Part shown: in pieces, positions 1-7,883 of the stretch | Numbering within the stretch: the first letter of the stretch is position 1 | Layout of the letters: each line of letters opens with the position of its first letter | Origin: Oscillatoria sp. FACHB-1406 | GTDB lineage: Bacteria; Cyanobacteriota; Cyanobacteriia; Cyanobacteriales; Spirulinaceae | Assembly: GCF_014698145.1 (NCBI RefSeq) | Contig: NZ_JACJSM010000007.1 | Location: forward strand, 62,001-126,000 | DNA: 64,000 bases | Reading direction: 5' to 3' | Program-made: the position numbers and the translations under genes | The notes under the pieces: model-generated | Seen by the model: the letters and a program-made list of their open reading frames with translations, nothing else | The model's database searches: none | What the model was told of the DNA's origin: nothing

Positions 1-161
1 AGGCGATCGAGATCGGGTTCTAAGCCGGATCGTTCCCGGGCGTTGAGATCGAGATTGCCGATTAAGCTGCGGAGGGAGTCTTGGGCTTGTTTGTAGTGAA
101 TTTCGGCTTGAATCTCGCTAAAGCTAAAGATAGCGCGATCGAGGTCTTCGAGATGCGTCAT
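1..161 (-). CDS. 5' end of an unrecognised coding region, cut by the window edge
   Basis: Reading the minus strand from an ATG at 161 gives an open frame of 53 codons that runs off the left edge. The translation begins MTHLEDLDRAIFSFSEIQAE and is charged, amphipathic and probably alpha-helical, with no motif I recognise. It lies downstream of the PIWI gene on the same strand, about 106 bases after its stop, so it could be co-transcribed with it. The reading frame, HIP1-like codons and Asp/Arg-rich composition look like normal coding sequence of this genome, but only the N-terminus is visible, so no function is proposed. Confidence 0.45.
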   Translation of the reverse strand, partial: MTHLEDLDRAIFSFSEIQAEIHYKQAQDSLRSLIGNLDLNARERSGLEPDLDR

Positions 162-267
162 AGCGCGGGTTGCGGTTTTTTAGGGAACGACAGAAGGTTA
201 AAAGGCGATTTGCTCCATGCTAGCGAATTTTCAAGCAGTCAAGAATTTGCCTGCATAATGAATGATG

Positions 268-1911
268 TTATTTGTTGCGTTTGAGACAATTGGGGAGGTG
301 AGACCAACCCGAAAATTGTAAGTTTGTGTAAGAAATACTCGCAATGCCATTTGCCCATTGAATGGGACTCGGATTTTTACTCGCTTGGTAAGATAATGTA
401 GCGGAATGGCAAAGGGCAGTTAAAAGCAGAGAAATTTCAGCTAAACTATGAGATTTAGGGTTAATCGGCACCCGAAATTTTGTGGTTTCTGTAAGTATTC
501 CTGGCTGAGGTGCCAGACAAGGATATAGGGTGGCAAGAGCGGACGCTTCGGGTAAAATCGCCGTACCGGGTTCTGGTTCTCTAGCACGGTCGTGAATCAG
601 GGGAGAACCCGATTTAGCGTATTCAATGAGAGTAAATTCGCGATTAGGTAATGCCGTGCGATAAAATTCTAAGGATTCGCGATGAGGTCTAAGTCCATCT
701 CGGATTAAATATAGATCGCGATCCGGGGAAAGAGACTCAGCGCGATCGACAATCCAGGATAAACCGTCTGCTATTAATTCTGGAGAGAGGGTTTCATCTT
801 CATTTTTAAGAGAACGCCAATGAGCGCATAAATTTCCTGTGGGACTTGTTAAAACAATAGCGACAACTTTTCCTTTCTTAAACCCCCCTGTCCCAATATC
901 TATACCAACAAACCAACTGTTATAAAAATTGGGGAACTCTAGCGGCTCCGCAACGAAAAGACTGCCTCCTGCTTTTGCCAGGATCGCAATTGCTAATCCA
1001 TGTCTAGAATAGACAGGATTAGATGCAGTCGAACAGAGTTGAAAGGCTGCATTCTCGAAATCTAAATACTTCAATCGCTTCATTTCTGCATCCGGAGGTC
1101 TATCGCCTCGTTTACCTTGTAGGGGAAAAAGAATAATTGGCCTTTCCAACGATTCACTTGCGAGAAAGTTTTTCATTTCTTCATCTTTCTTAAGCTCAAC
1201 TAAAGAGACTTCACAACCCCAGTCTTTAAGAACGCCCACAATTTCTCTAGCGCAAGATTTTGCTTTTTCAGGAAATCGCACATTTTCCAATGATATGCCA
1301 AGTTGAATTGCAGCGGGACGTACTGCTTGCATAGTTTTAACTGAAGAAAGTAAATTTTTAGAAAAATTACCCTTCTGGAGAAGCTCGACTAAACTTTGGG
1401 AACCATTACCAAAACGGTAAATGATTCGCTCAGCTGCTCGAAAAACTTCATAATTGCTATAATGTCGAAGCTGTTTTGTCACTAAAGCTTGATTCAAGAA
1501 ATGAATGAGCGCTTCAATCCCTGGAAGTGACTGTTCGTGTCGCAAGGCTGGAGGGTACTGACCTCGCGCAAATAATTCGGATGCAGAAAAGGGCAATGGT
1601 AGCGTCGATCCCGGTTCAAATACCAGTCTCGCTAAAGTGATTCCGATTAACGTTTCCTGTTTTAATCCTCCAAAATTGACTCGAGTAACTCGATAGGCAT
1701 TGCGACAGGTCAAATTAGATGATGGAACTTTAATTTCGGGGTCATCAGGATGCCAAATTCGGATAGTAGTATGACGAATGTCATAATGGTAAGGACAATC
1801 TCTGCGTTCGAGGCATTCTTCGATTGCGCTTCGCCATTCATCCGCGCCAAAAATTCCCGGTAATTGATAACATTCCCAAATCGGATTATATTTTATCATC
1901 AGGTTACTCAT
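268..1911 (-). CDS. Compact prokaryotic Argonaute / PIWI-domain protein
   Basis: A predicted guide-dependent nucleic-acid-binding protein of 547 residues. The C-terminal half has MID-PIWI features: a MID-to-PIWI junction reading LAIAILAKAGGSLF (about residues 306-319), then the first PIWI strand FVGIDIG with Asp338, a strand LIRDG with Asp405, and a final helix PIQWANGIA with Asn521 at the place of the fourth catalytic residue (human AGO2 His807). Glu371 or Glu373 could be the mobile glutamate, so a DEDN tetrad is possible. Residues 1-230 match no domain I can name, and there is no obvious PAZ. I start the gene at 1911, not at an upstream in-frame ATG (2004), because this ATG overlaps the stop of the preceding gene as ATGAGTAA, a typical coupled start. 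PIWI identity is confident from the motifs; catalytic activity and guide type are inference. Confidence 0.85.
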   Translation of the reverse strand: MSNLMIKYNPIWECYQLPGIFGADEWRSAIEECLERRDCPYHYDIRHTTIRIWHPDDPEIKVPSSNLTCRNAYRVTRVNFGGLKQETLIGITLARLVFEPGSTLPLPFSASELFARGQYPPALRHEQSLPGIEALIHFLNQALVTKQLRHYSNYEVFRAAERIIYRFGNGSQSLVELLQKGNFSKNLLSSVKTMQAVRPAAIQLGISLENVRFPEKAKSCAREIVGVLKDWGCEVSLVELKKDEEMKNFLASESLERPIILFPLQGKRGDRPPDAEMKRLKYLDFENAAFQLCSTASNPVYSRHGLAIAILAKAGGSLFVAEPLEFPNFYNSWFVGIDIGTGGFKKGKVVAIVLTSPTGNLCAHWRSLKNEDETLSPELIADGLSWIVDRAESLSPDRDLYLIRDGLRPHRESLEFYRTALPNREFTLIEYAKSGSPLIHDRAREPEPGTAILPEASALATLYPCLAPQPGILTETTKFRVPINPKSHSLAEISLLLTALCHSATLSYQASKNPSPIQWANGIASISYTNLQFSGWSHLPNCLKRNK

Positions 1912-2863
1912 CAATGACGATTGTTGACCAAACAAAGGGAAGATGGAGCAAATAAAGAATCGAACGTTTCCATGCTTCCGTTCGGATTCCATCAGGATGT
2001 CCAAAATAGTTACGGTGAAAATTTAAACATTTTAAAATTAAAATCGGTTCTTCTTGCGGTCGGGATGGATCGGAATAAATAAATTTTCCCCGATTTGCTT
2101 TGTCTATCAATTTGCTAAAATTAGTTTGTTTATTTTCATCGCCAACAATTTTCCCTAGTTGCCCTTTAAGAAATTCATGAGTTTGAGTGACAAAAGCAGA
2201 CGGTTCGCGAAGAGGCTTATGTTTCGCAAACCATTCTTGAAGCGATTTTTGATTCGCGGACGACTGAATAACGAGGGAGACTAGAGCTTTTTCTATGAGT
2301 TCAAGTTGCTTGGGATCTGTAAAGTTGAGTTGTGCGGGTAGAACTTCAATCGGTTCGGGAGATAAATTTTCTCGATCGATCGATTCTAGCTTGGAAAGTT
2401 TCCCTGCGGTTTCATTTTGTAGATTGTATAATTGAGTAAGCTGGTCGTTTTGATTTTCAGTAAGATTTAATAAGGAACTTAGCATGACTTGAACTTGTTC
2501 GAGTTCAAGACTTACAATGCTTTCAGAAGAGGACGCATCTTCCATTGAACCGAGTTCTTCAAGCGGATCGATGTTAACGTGGTGTTCGGGCGGTGTGCTT
2601 CCAGGATATCGCTGGGTTATAGGTTTGCGGATATCAAAAACATCAGCATCTGGACAAAATTCCCGAGCAAGCGCTTCGTAAACTTCAGGCGTTTTTGGAT
2701 AAACCCAGGCTTTGCGGTTTCCGTCCCATTGCCTTCCTAAAATTTTTTTTGCGCGATCGCGATTTTCGGGATGGATGCGAACTAAAAAATTTCTTCCATC
2801 CTCAGATTCAGAAACTTCAATTCTTCCGAGCTTTCCAGGGTTGACTTCAAAAGGCATCGTCAT
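1904..2863 (-). CDS. PIWI-operon partner: HARP-like N-terminus, coiled coil, HEPN-like RX4H C-terminus
   Basis: A 319-residue protein encoded immediately upstream of, and overlapping by 8 bases with, the PIWI gene, so the two are almost certainly co-translated. Residues 10-75 contain a small domain with a pattern resembling the HARP/SMARCAL1 DNA-binding fold (RIHPENRDRAKKILGRQWD, then KAWVYPKTPEVYEAL). Residues 105-185 are heptad-like and probably coiled coil. The C-terminus has CLNFHRNYFGHPDG, with Arg284 and His289 spaced as the RX4H signature of HEPN ribonucleases. None of the known short-Argonaute partner domains (TIR, SIR2, DREN, APAZ) is evident. A nuclease or effector role is inferred from the motif and the coupling only; the HEPN-like segment could be structural. 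Confidence 0.6.
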   Translation of the reverse strand: MTMPFEVNPGKLGRIEVSESEDGRNFLVRIHPENRDRAKKILGRQWDGNRKAWVYPKTPEVYEALAREFCPDADVFDIRKPITQRYPGSTPPEHHVNIDPLEELGSMEDASSSESIVSLELEQVQVMLSSLLNLTENQNDQLTQLYNLQNETAGKLSKLESIDRENLSPEPIEVLPAQLNFTDPKQLELIEKALVSLVIQSSANQKSLQEWFAKHKPLREPSAFVTQTHEFLKGQLGKIVGDENKQTNFSKLIDKANRGKFIYSDPSRPQEEPILILKCLNFHRNYFGHPDGIRTEAWKRSILYLLHLPFVWSTIVIDE

Positions 2864-3038
2864 ATTGAATTAAGATGTACCCAAATTAATGTCACTCAAT
2901 AGAGTTCCCAATCCTTCACACAAAATTACTACTGATACAGCCTACAATATTTCCGCATTCTAGAGTTCTTAAAAAAAGTTTGTAATTCGCTGCTCGCATC
3001 TCGTCGATCGCGTTTCAAAATTCTCTCCCTAAAAATTT

Positions 3039-3500
3039 ATGCGCGTTATTTTGCAACGAGTTCTATCTTCTAGAGTCATCGTAGACAGTACGATTATCGG
3101 TCAAATCGATCGCGGCCTCAACTTATTGGTTGGTATTGCGCCGACGGATACCGAAGTCGAACTAGCTTGGATGGCGCGCAAATGCTTAGAATTGCGTCTT
3201 TTTCCGGCGGATGGGAGTGAGGGACGCTGGGAAAAGTCAGTGCAAGAGATTGGGGGCGAACTGCTAGTAGTAAGTCAATTTACCTTATACGGCGATTGTC
3301 GTAAAGGTCGTCGCCCCTCCTTTAGCGGTTCTGCTGCGCCGGAACGAGCCGAGCAATTGTACGATATTTTTGTGGAGAAATTGCGCGCCAGTGGTTTGCG
3401 GGTGGAGACAGGAAAATTTGGGGCAATGATGCAAGTAGAAATCGAAAATGACGGCCCGGTGACGTTAATTTTAGAGCGGGAAGCTGGAGGCGAAGTGTAG
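3039..3500 (+). CDS. dtd: D-aminoacyl-tRNA deacylase
   Basis: Hydrolyses D-amino acids (for example D-Tyr) and mischarged glycine from tRNA in the cytosol, a translation quality-control step. The 153-residue product has the normal family length and both signature motifs: SQFTLYGD at 79-86 and the cross-subunit NDGPVT at 137-142, which in DTD correspond to the active-site SQFTL and Gly-cisPro-type loops. The start codon is the first ATG of the frame and begins with the family-typical MRVILQRV. The last 36 or so bases of this gene recur, decayed, before each of the three downstream LRV paralogues, which shows that the duplication breakpoints lie inside dtd. The LRV gene follows after 3 bases. 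Confidence 0.97.
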   Translation: MRVILQRVLSSRVIVDSTIIGQIDRGLNLLVGIAPTDTEVELAWMARKCLELRLFPADGSEGRWEKSVQEIGGELLVVSQFTLYGDCRKGRRPSFSGSAAPERAEQLYDIFVEKLRASGLRVETGKFGAMMQVEIENDGPVTLILEREAGGEV

Positions 3501-3503
3501 TAG

Positions 3504-4613
3504 ATGATGTCAGATAATACCGTAAACTTATCCTCGCTCGAACGAGAAGCAAGCAGCGAAAATACGCCCGCACCTCGCTTAACTGAACTCGCCGGACAAA
3601 GCTTAGAATTGGCGAGAATTGTGGCTAAAAATATCACTACGCCCCCCACTTTGCTTGCAGAACTCAGTACGAGTGAAGATCGATTAACGCGCCAGAATGT
3701 CACCCAAAATCCGAATACTTCCTTAGAAGTTCTATTTGAATTGGGAGCGGAATTCCCCGATGAATTTTTCGATAATCCCGTTTGCCCTCTGCTTCCGCTG
3801 GAAAACCCCAACTGGGTTGAAATGCTTCCCGAAGATACAATACAAACTTTTCTATCTCATCATCGCGCCCAGCAAGCATTGCTCGAAGGTTTCCGAAATC
3901 ATCCCCACCCCTATCAGTTATTTTCTTGTTGGAAGCTAGAGATTCACGATTTACCGACTCATTGGTTAGAAGAGTTTTCTCGAAGTATTGATGAAGATGT
4001 TCGTTACAGTGCTGCTGGAAATCCCAAAACTCCAGTTTCCCTCCTCAAACAATTGTCGCAGGATACGAGCGATAGAGTTCGCCACGGTGTTGCTAACAAT
4101 CCGAAAACTCCCGTTCCCCTTCTCAAACAATTGTCGCAGGATACTAGCTATACGGTTCGTCGGAGTGTTGCTAACAATCCAAAAACTTCCGTTCCCCTCC
4201 TCAAACAATTGTCGCAGGATACGAGTGATAGGGTTCGCCACGGTGTTGCTAAAAATCTGAAAACTCCAGTTTCCATTCTCAAACAATTGTCGCAGGATAC
4301 GAGCGATAGGGTTCGCTACGGTATTGCTGAAAATCTGAAAACTCCTGTTTCCATTCTCAAACAATTGTTGCAGGATACGAGCGAGGCGGTTCGCGAGAGT
4401 GTTGCTAACAATCCGAAAACTCCAGTTTCCCTCCTCAAACAATTGTCGCAGGATACGAGCGATAGGGTTCGCGACGATATTGCTATAAATCCGAAAACTC
4501 CCATTTCCTATCTCGAGACATTAGCCACCGATTTATCGCTTTCCGTCAGGAACACTGCTTACGAAAAATCAAAGGGAAGAATGGGGGAGTATTTGCAAAT
4601 ACTCTGGAGATAA
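3504..4613 (+). CDS. LRV-repeat protein, paralogue 1 of 4
   Basis: A 369-residue protein made of a conserved N-terminal region (residues 1-155, with the segments ELARIVAKNIT, LGAEFPDEF and LENPNWVEMLPED) followed by seven 26-residue repeats of the form NPKTPVSLLKQLSQDTSDRV. This matches the leucine-rich repeat variant family (LRV), alpha-helical solenoids usually thought to bind proteins. At DNA level the unit is 78 bases and nearly identical from copy to copy, so repeat number probably changes by recombination. The start is a double ATG only 3 bases after dtd; the GGAGG in the last dtd codons probably serves as its ribosome binding site. No signal peptide or membrane segment. Biological role unknown. 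Confidence 0.85.
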   Translation: MMSDNTVNLSSLEREASSENTPAPRLTELAGQSLELARIVAKNITTPPTLLAELSTSEDRLTRQNVTQNPNTSLEVLFELGAEFPDEFFDNPVCPLLPLENPNWVEMLPEDTIQTFLSHHRAQQALLEGFRNHPHPYQLFSCWKLEIHDLPTHWLEEFSRSIDEDVRYSAAGNPKTPVSLLKQLSQDTSDRVRHGVANNPKTPVPLLKQLSQDTSYTVRRSVANNPKTSVPLLKQLSQDTSDRVRHGVAKNLKTPVSILKQLSQDTSDRVRYGIAENLKTPVSILKQLLQDTSEAVRESVANNPKTPVSLLKQLSQDTSDRVRDDIAINPKTPISYLETLATDLSLSVRNTAYEKSKGRMGEYLQILWR

Positions 4614-4689
4614 AACCGAGTACGCTATTAAGCTAAATTCTTGATTAACATTAATTTTGCAGCGGGAAGCTGGAAGGGAGGTGTAGTAA
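4614..4689 (+). repeat. LRV duplication spacer with fossil dtd 3' end (copy 2)
   Basis: The gap between paralogues 1 and 2 contains a spacer (TACGCTATTAAGCTAAATTC and flanks) followed by TTAATTTTGCAGCGGGAAGC through TGTAGTAAATG. The second part matches the last coding bases of dtd (TTAATTTTAGAGCGGGAAGC through TGTAGTAGATG), although no dtd gene precedes it. The same composite recurs twice more downstream. Confidence 0.9.
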
Positions 4690-5937
4690 ATGATGTCATA
4701 TAATACCGTAAACTTCTCCTCACTCGAACGAGAAGCGAGCAGCGAAACTACGCCCGCACCTCGCTTAACCGAACTCGCCGGACAAAGCTTAGAATTGGCG
4801 AGAATTGTGGCTAAAAATATCACTGCGCCCCCCACGTTGCTTGCAGAACTCAGTACGAGCGAAGATCGATTGACGCGCCAGAATGTCACCCAAAATCCGA
4901 ATACATCTCCCGAAGTTTTATGTAAATTGGGAGCAGAATTCCCCGATGATTTTCTCGATAATCCCGTTTTTCCCCTGCTTCCACTGGAAAACCCCAACTG
5001 GGTTGAAATGCTTCCCGAAGATACCGTACAGGCTTTTCTATCTCATCATCGCGCGCAGCAAGTATGGCTCGAAGGTTGCCGAAATCATCCCGACTTATAT
5101 GAGTTATTTTTTCGCTGGAATCTAGAGATTCACGATTTCCCGACTCATTGGTTAGAAGAGTTTTCTAGAAGTATTGATGAAGATGTTCGCGAGGGTGTTG
5201 CTAAAAATCCGAAAACTCCAGTTTCCTGCCTCAAACAATTGTCGCAGGATACGAGCGATAGGGTTCGCCACGGTGTTGCTAACCATCCGAAAACTCCTGT
5301 TTCCCTCCTCAAACAATTGTTGCGCGATACTAGCGAGGCGGTTCGCCGGGTTGTTGCTAACCATCCGAATACACCTCCCGAAGTTTTATATAAGTTGGGA
5401 GCGGAATTTCCGGATGAATTTCTCGATAATCCCGTTTTTCCCCTGCTTTCACTAGAGAACCCCGACTGGGTTGCAATGCTTCGCGAAGATATCGCACTTA
5501 CTTTTCTATATCATCCTCGCGCGCAGCAAGCAATGCTCGAAAGTTTCCGAAATTATACTCACCAATATTGGTTATTTGTTCGTTGGCAGCTACAAGTTGA
5601 CGACGATTTCCCGACTCATTGGTTAGAAGAGTTTTCTAGAAGTATTGATGAAGATGTTCGCGAGGGTGTTGCTAAAAATCCGAAAACTCCCGTTTCCCTC
5701 CTCAAACAATTGTCGCAGGACACTAGCGATAGGGTTCGCGGGAGTGTTGCTAGAAATCCGCAAACTCCTGTTTCCCTCCTCGAACAATTGTCGCAGGACA
5801 CTAGTGATAGGGTTCGCAAGGCTGTTGCTGAAAATCTGAAAACTCCCGTTTCCTACCTCGAGACGTTAGCCACCGATTCATCGCTTTCCGTCAGTCTCAC
5901 TGCTGACGGAAAATCAAAGGGAAGAATGGGGGAGTAA
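4690..5937 (+). CDS. LRV-repeat protein, paralogue 2 of 4, with internal duplication
   Basis: 415 residues, closely similar to paralogue 1 over the first 155 residues. After three LRV units it re-enters the N-terminal cassette: KLGAEFPDEFLDNPVFPLLS and NPDWVAMLREDIALTFLYHP repeat the segment first seen near residues 77-120, followed again by the linker HWLEEFSRSIDEDVREGVAK and three more LRV units. This is an internal duplication of roughly 155 residues and explains why this member is the longest. The upstream GGGAGGTG is a strong Shine-Dalgarno sequence, created within the fossil dtd end. As for its siblings, a protein-binding solenoid is the family expectation; the actual partner is unknown. 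Confidence 0.85.
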   Translation: MMSYNTVNFSSLEREASSETTPAPRLTELAGQSLELARIVAKNITAPPTLLAELSTSEDRLTRQNVTQNPNTSPEVLCKLGAEFPDDFLDNPVFPLLPLENPNWVEMLPEDTVQAFLSHHRAQQVWLEGCRNHPDLYELFFRWNLEIHDFPTHWLEEFSRSIDEDVREGVAKNPKTPVSCLKQLSQDTSDRVRHGVANHPKTPVSLLKQLLRDTSEAVRRVVANHPNTPPEVLYKLGAEFPDEFLDNPVFPLLSLENPDWVAMLREDIALTFLYHPRAQQAMLESFRNYTHQYWLFVRWQLQVDDDFPTHWLEEFSRSIDEDVREGVAKNPKTPVSLLKQLSQDTSDRVRGSVARNPQTPVSLLEQLSQDTSDRVRKAVAENLKTPVSYLETLATDSSLSVSLTADGKSKGRMGE

Positions 5938-6035
5938 TTCGCAAATACTCTGGAGATAAAACCGAGTACGCTATTAAGCTAAATTCTTGATTAACATTAA
6001 TTTTGCAGCGGGAAGCTGGAAGGGAGGTGTAGTAA
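5938..6035 (+). repeat. LRV duplication spacer with fossil dtd 3' end (copy 3)
   Basis: Nearly identical to the spacer before paralogue 2: CAAATACTCTGGAGATAAAA, then TACGCTATTAAGCTAAATTC, then the dtd-derived TTTTGCAGCGGGAAGCTGG and GGGAGGTGTAGTAAATG. It shows that the duplicated unit spans the dtd tail, the LRV gene and its downstream region. Confidence 0.9.
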
Positions 6036-6815
6036 ATGATGTCAGATAATACCGTAAACTTATCCTCACTCGAACGAGAAGCGAGCAGCGAAACTACGCC
6101 CGCACCTCGCTTAACCGAACTCTCACAGCAAAGCTTAGAACTGGCAAGAATTGTGGCTAAAAATATCACTGCGCCCCCCACTTTGCTCGCAGAACTCAGT
6201 ACGAGCGAAGATCGATTAACGCGCCAGAACGTCACCCTAAATCCGAATACTCCCTTAGAAGTTTTATTTAAATTGGGAGCGGAATTCCCCGATGAATTTT
6301 GCGATAATCCCGTTTTCCCCCTGCTTTCCCTGGAAAACCCCAACTGGGTTGAAATGATTCCCGAAGATACAATACAAACTTTTCTATCTCATCATCGCAC
6401 GCAGCAAGCATTGCTCGAAGGTTGTCGAAATCATCCCAACTTACATGATTTATTATTTTATGATTGGAATCTAAATATTAGCGCTTTATCGACTCATTGG
6501 TTAGAAGAGTTTTCTAGAAGTATTCATGAAAATGTTCGCGTGTTGGTTGCTGACAATCTGAAAGCTCCCGTTTCCCTCTTCAAACAATTGTCGCAGGATA
6601 CGAGTGATAGGGTTCGCTGGAGTATTGCTAACAATAGCAAAACTCCCGTTTCCTGCCTCGAACAATTGTCGCAGGATACGAGCTATAAGGTTCGCCACGG
6701 TGTTGCTCAAAATCCAAAAACTCCCGTTTCCTGCCTCGATACATTAGCCACCGATTCAAACCTTTCCGTCAGTGATACTGCTGGCAGAGCATTAAAGGGA
6801 AAGAGGCGAGAGTAA
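6036..6815 (+). CDS. LRV-repeat protein, paralogue 3 of 4 (shortest)
   Basis: 259 residues with the common N-terminal region (MMSDNTVNLSSLEREASSE onward) and only three LRV units. In the N-terminal region the phrase LAGQSLELARIV of the other members is LSQQSLELARIV here. The stretch after the cassette (NLHDLLFYDWNLNISALST) is the variable part that differs among all four paralogues, so sequence diversity is concentrated between the N-terminal cassette and the solenoid and in the repeat edges. The C-terminal cap LATDSNLSVSDTA is shared. Function unknown. Confidence 0.85.
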   Translation: MMSDNTVNLSSLEREASSETTPAPRLTELSQQSLELARIVAKNITAPPTLLAELSTSEDRLTRQNVTLNPNTPLEVLFKLGAEFPDEFCDNPVFPLLSLENPNWVEMIPEDTIQTFLSHHRTQQALLEGCRNHPNLHDLLFYDWNLNISALSTHWLEEFSRSIHENVRVLVADNLKAPVSLFKQLSQDTSDRVRWSIANNSKTPVSCLEQLSQDTSYKVRHGVAQNPKTPVSCLDTLATDSNLSVSDTAGRALKGKRRE

Positions 6816-6913
6816 TTCGCAAATACTCTGGAGATAAAACCGAGTACGCTATTAAGCTAAATTCTTGATTAACGTTAATTTTAGAGCGGGAAGCTGGAAG
6901 GGAGGTGCAGTAG
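6816..6913 (+). repeat. LRV duplication spacer with fossil dtd 3' end (copy 4)
   Basis: Third copy of the composite spacer. Here the dtd-derived part is closest to the parent: GTTAATTTTAGAGCGGGAAG matches the real dtd end exactly, whereas the two preceding fossils read ATTAATTTTGCAGCGGGAAG. This gives an order-of-duplication clue. Confidence 0.9.
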
Positions 6914-7861
6914 ATGATGCCAGATAATACCGTAAACTTATTCTCACTTGAACGAGAAGCGAACAGCGAAACTACGCCCGCACCTCGCTTAACCGAACTC
7001 GCAGGACAAAGCTTAGAATTAGCGAGAATTGTAGCTAAAAATATCACTGCGCCCCCCACTTTGCTCGCAGAACTCAGTACGAGCGAAGATCGATTAACGC
7101 GCCAGAACGTCACCCTAAATCCGAATACTCCCTTAGAAGTTTTATTTAAATTGGGAGCGGAATTCCCCGATGAATTTTGCGATAATCCCGTTTTCCCCCT
7201 GCTTTCCCTGGAAAACCCCAACTGGGTTGAAATGCTTCCCGAAGTTACAATAGAGACTCTTCTATTTCATCCTCGCACGCAGCAAGCATTGCTCGAAGGT
7301 TTCCGAATTCCTCCCGGCTCATTTCAGTCCGGCTCAGGCTCAGTTCAGTTATTCGATCGTTTGACGCGAAAGATTCACGATTTACCAACTCATCGGTTAG
7401 AAGAGTTTTCTAGAAGTCTTAATGAAGGTATTCGCAGAATGGTTGCTAACAATCCGAAAACTCCCGTTTCCTGCCTCAAACAATTGTCGCGGGATACTGA
7501 CGAGTGGGTTCGCGAGGGTGTTGCTAAAAATCCGAAAACTCCCGTTACCCTCCTCAAACAATTGTCGCGGGATACTGACAAGTTGGTTCGCGACGGTGTT
7601 GCTATGAATCCGAAAACTCCCGTTTCCCTCCTCGAAAAATTGTCGCGGGATACCAGCGAGGCGGTTCGCGGGGGTGTTGCTAACAATCCGAAAACTTCCG
7701 TTTCCCTCCTCAAACAATTGTCGCAGGATACTAGCGAGTGGGTTCGCTGGAGGGTTGCTGAAAATCCGAAAACTCCCGTTTCCTGCCTCGAGACATTAGC
7801 CACCGATTCAAGCCTTTTCGTCAGTGATACTGCTCGTGAAGAATTAAAGAGAAGGAGGTGA
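6914..7861 (+). CDS. LRV-repeat protein, paralogue 4 of 4
   Basis: 315 residues: common N-terminal region (start MMPDNTVNLFSLEREANSE), a variable linker unusually rich in Ser/Gly (PPGSFQSGSGSVQLFDRLTR), five LRV units and the terminal cap LATDSSLFVSDTA. The repeats here carry SRDTDEWV and SRDTDKLV variants not found in paralogues 1-3, so part of this solenoid has diverged or been exchanged. It ends the array. Its 3' flank retains a weakly similar version of the duplicated spacer (GAGTACGATCGCATACTCTA against GAGTAATTCGCAAATACTCT), consistent with an older duplication edge. Confidence 0.85.
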   Translation: MMPDNTVNLFSLEREANSETTPAPRLTELAGQSLELARIVAKNITAPPTLLAELSTSEDRLTRQNVTLNPNTPLEVLFKLGAEFPDEFCDNPVFPLLSLENPNWVEMLPEVTIETLLFHPRTQQALLEGFRIPPGSFQSGSGSVQLFDRLTRKIHDLPTHRLEEFSRSLNEGIRRMVANNPKTPVSCLKQLSRDTDEWVREGVAKNPKTPVTLLKQLSRDTDKLVRDGVAMNPKTPVSLLEKLSRDTSEAVRGGVANNPKTSVSLLKQLSQDTSEWVRWRVAENPKTPVSCLETLATDSSLFVSDTAREELKRRR

Positions 7862-7883
7862 GAGTACGATCGCATACTCTACA

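Noticed and set aside
3960-7800. CRISPR-like regular repeats in the LRV array
   Set aside because: The 78-bp units are in frame, contiguous without unique spacers, and encode a recognised protein repeat, so they are not CRISPR. No cas gene is in the window.
3966-7875. Long minus-strand open frames through the LRV array (up to 161 codons), in repeating form
   Set aside because: They are shadows of the 78-bp coding repeats: a periodic coding unit keeps antisense frames open too. They have no ribosome binding sites, and their products are low-complexity Asn/Arg/Ser-rich.
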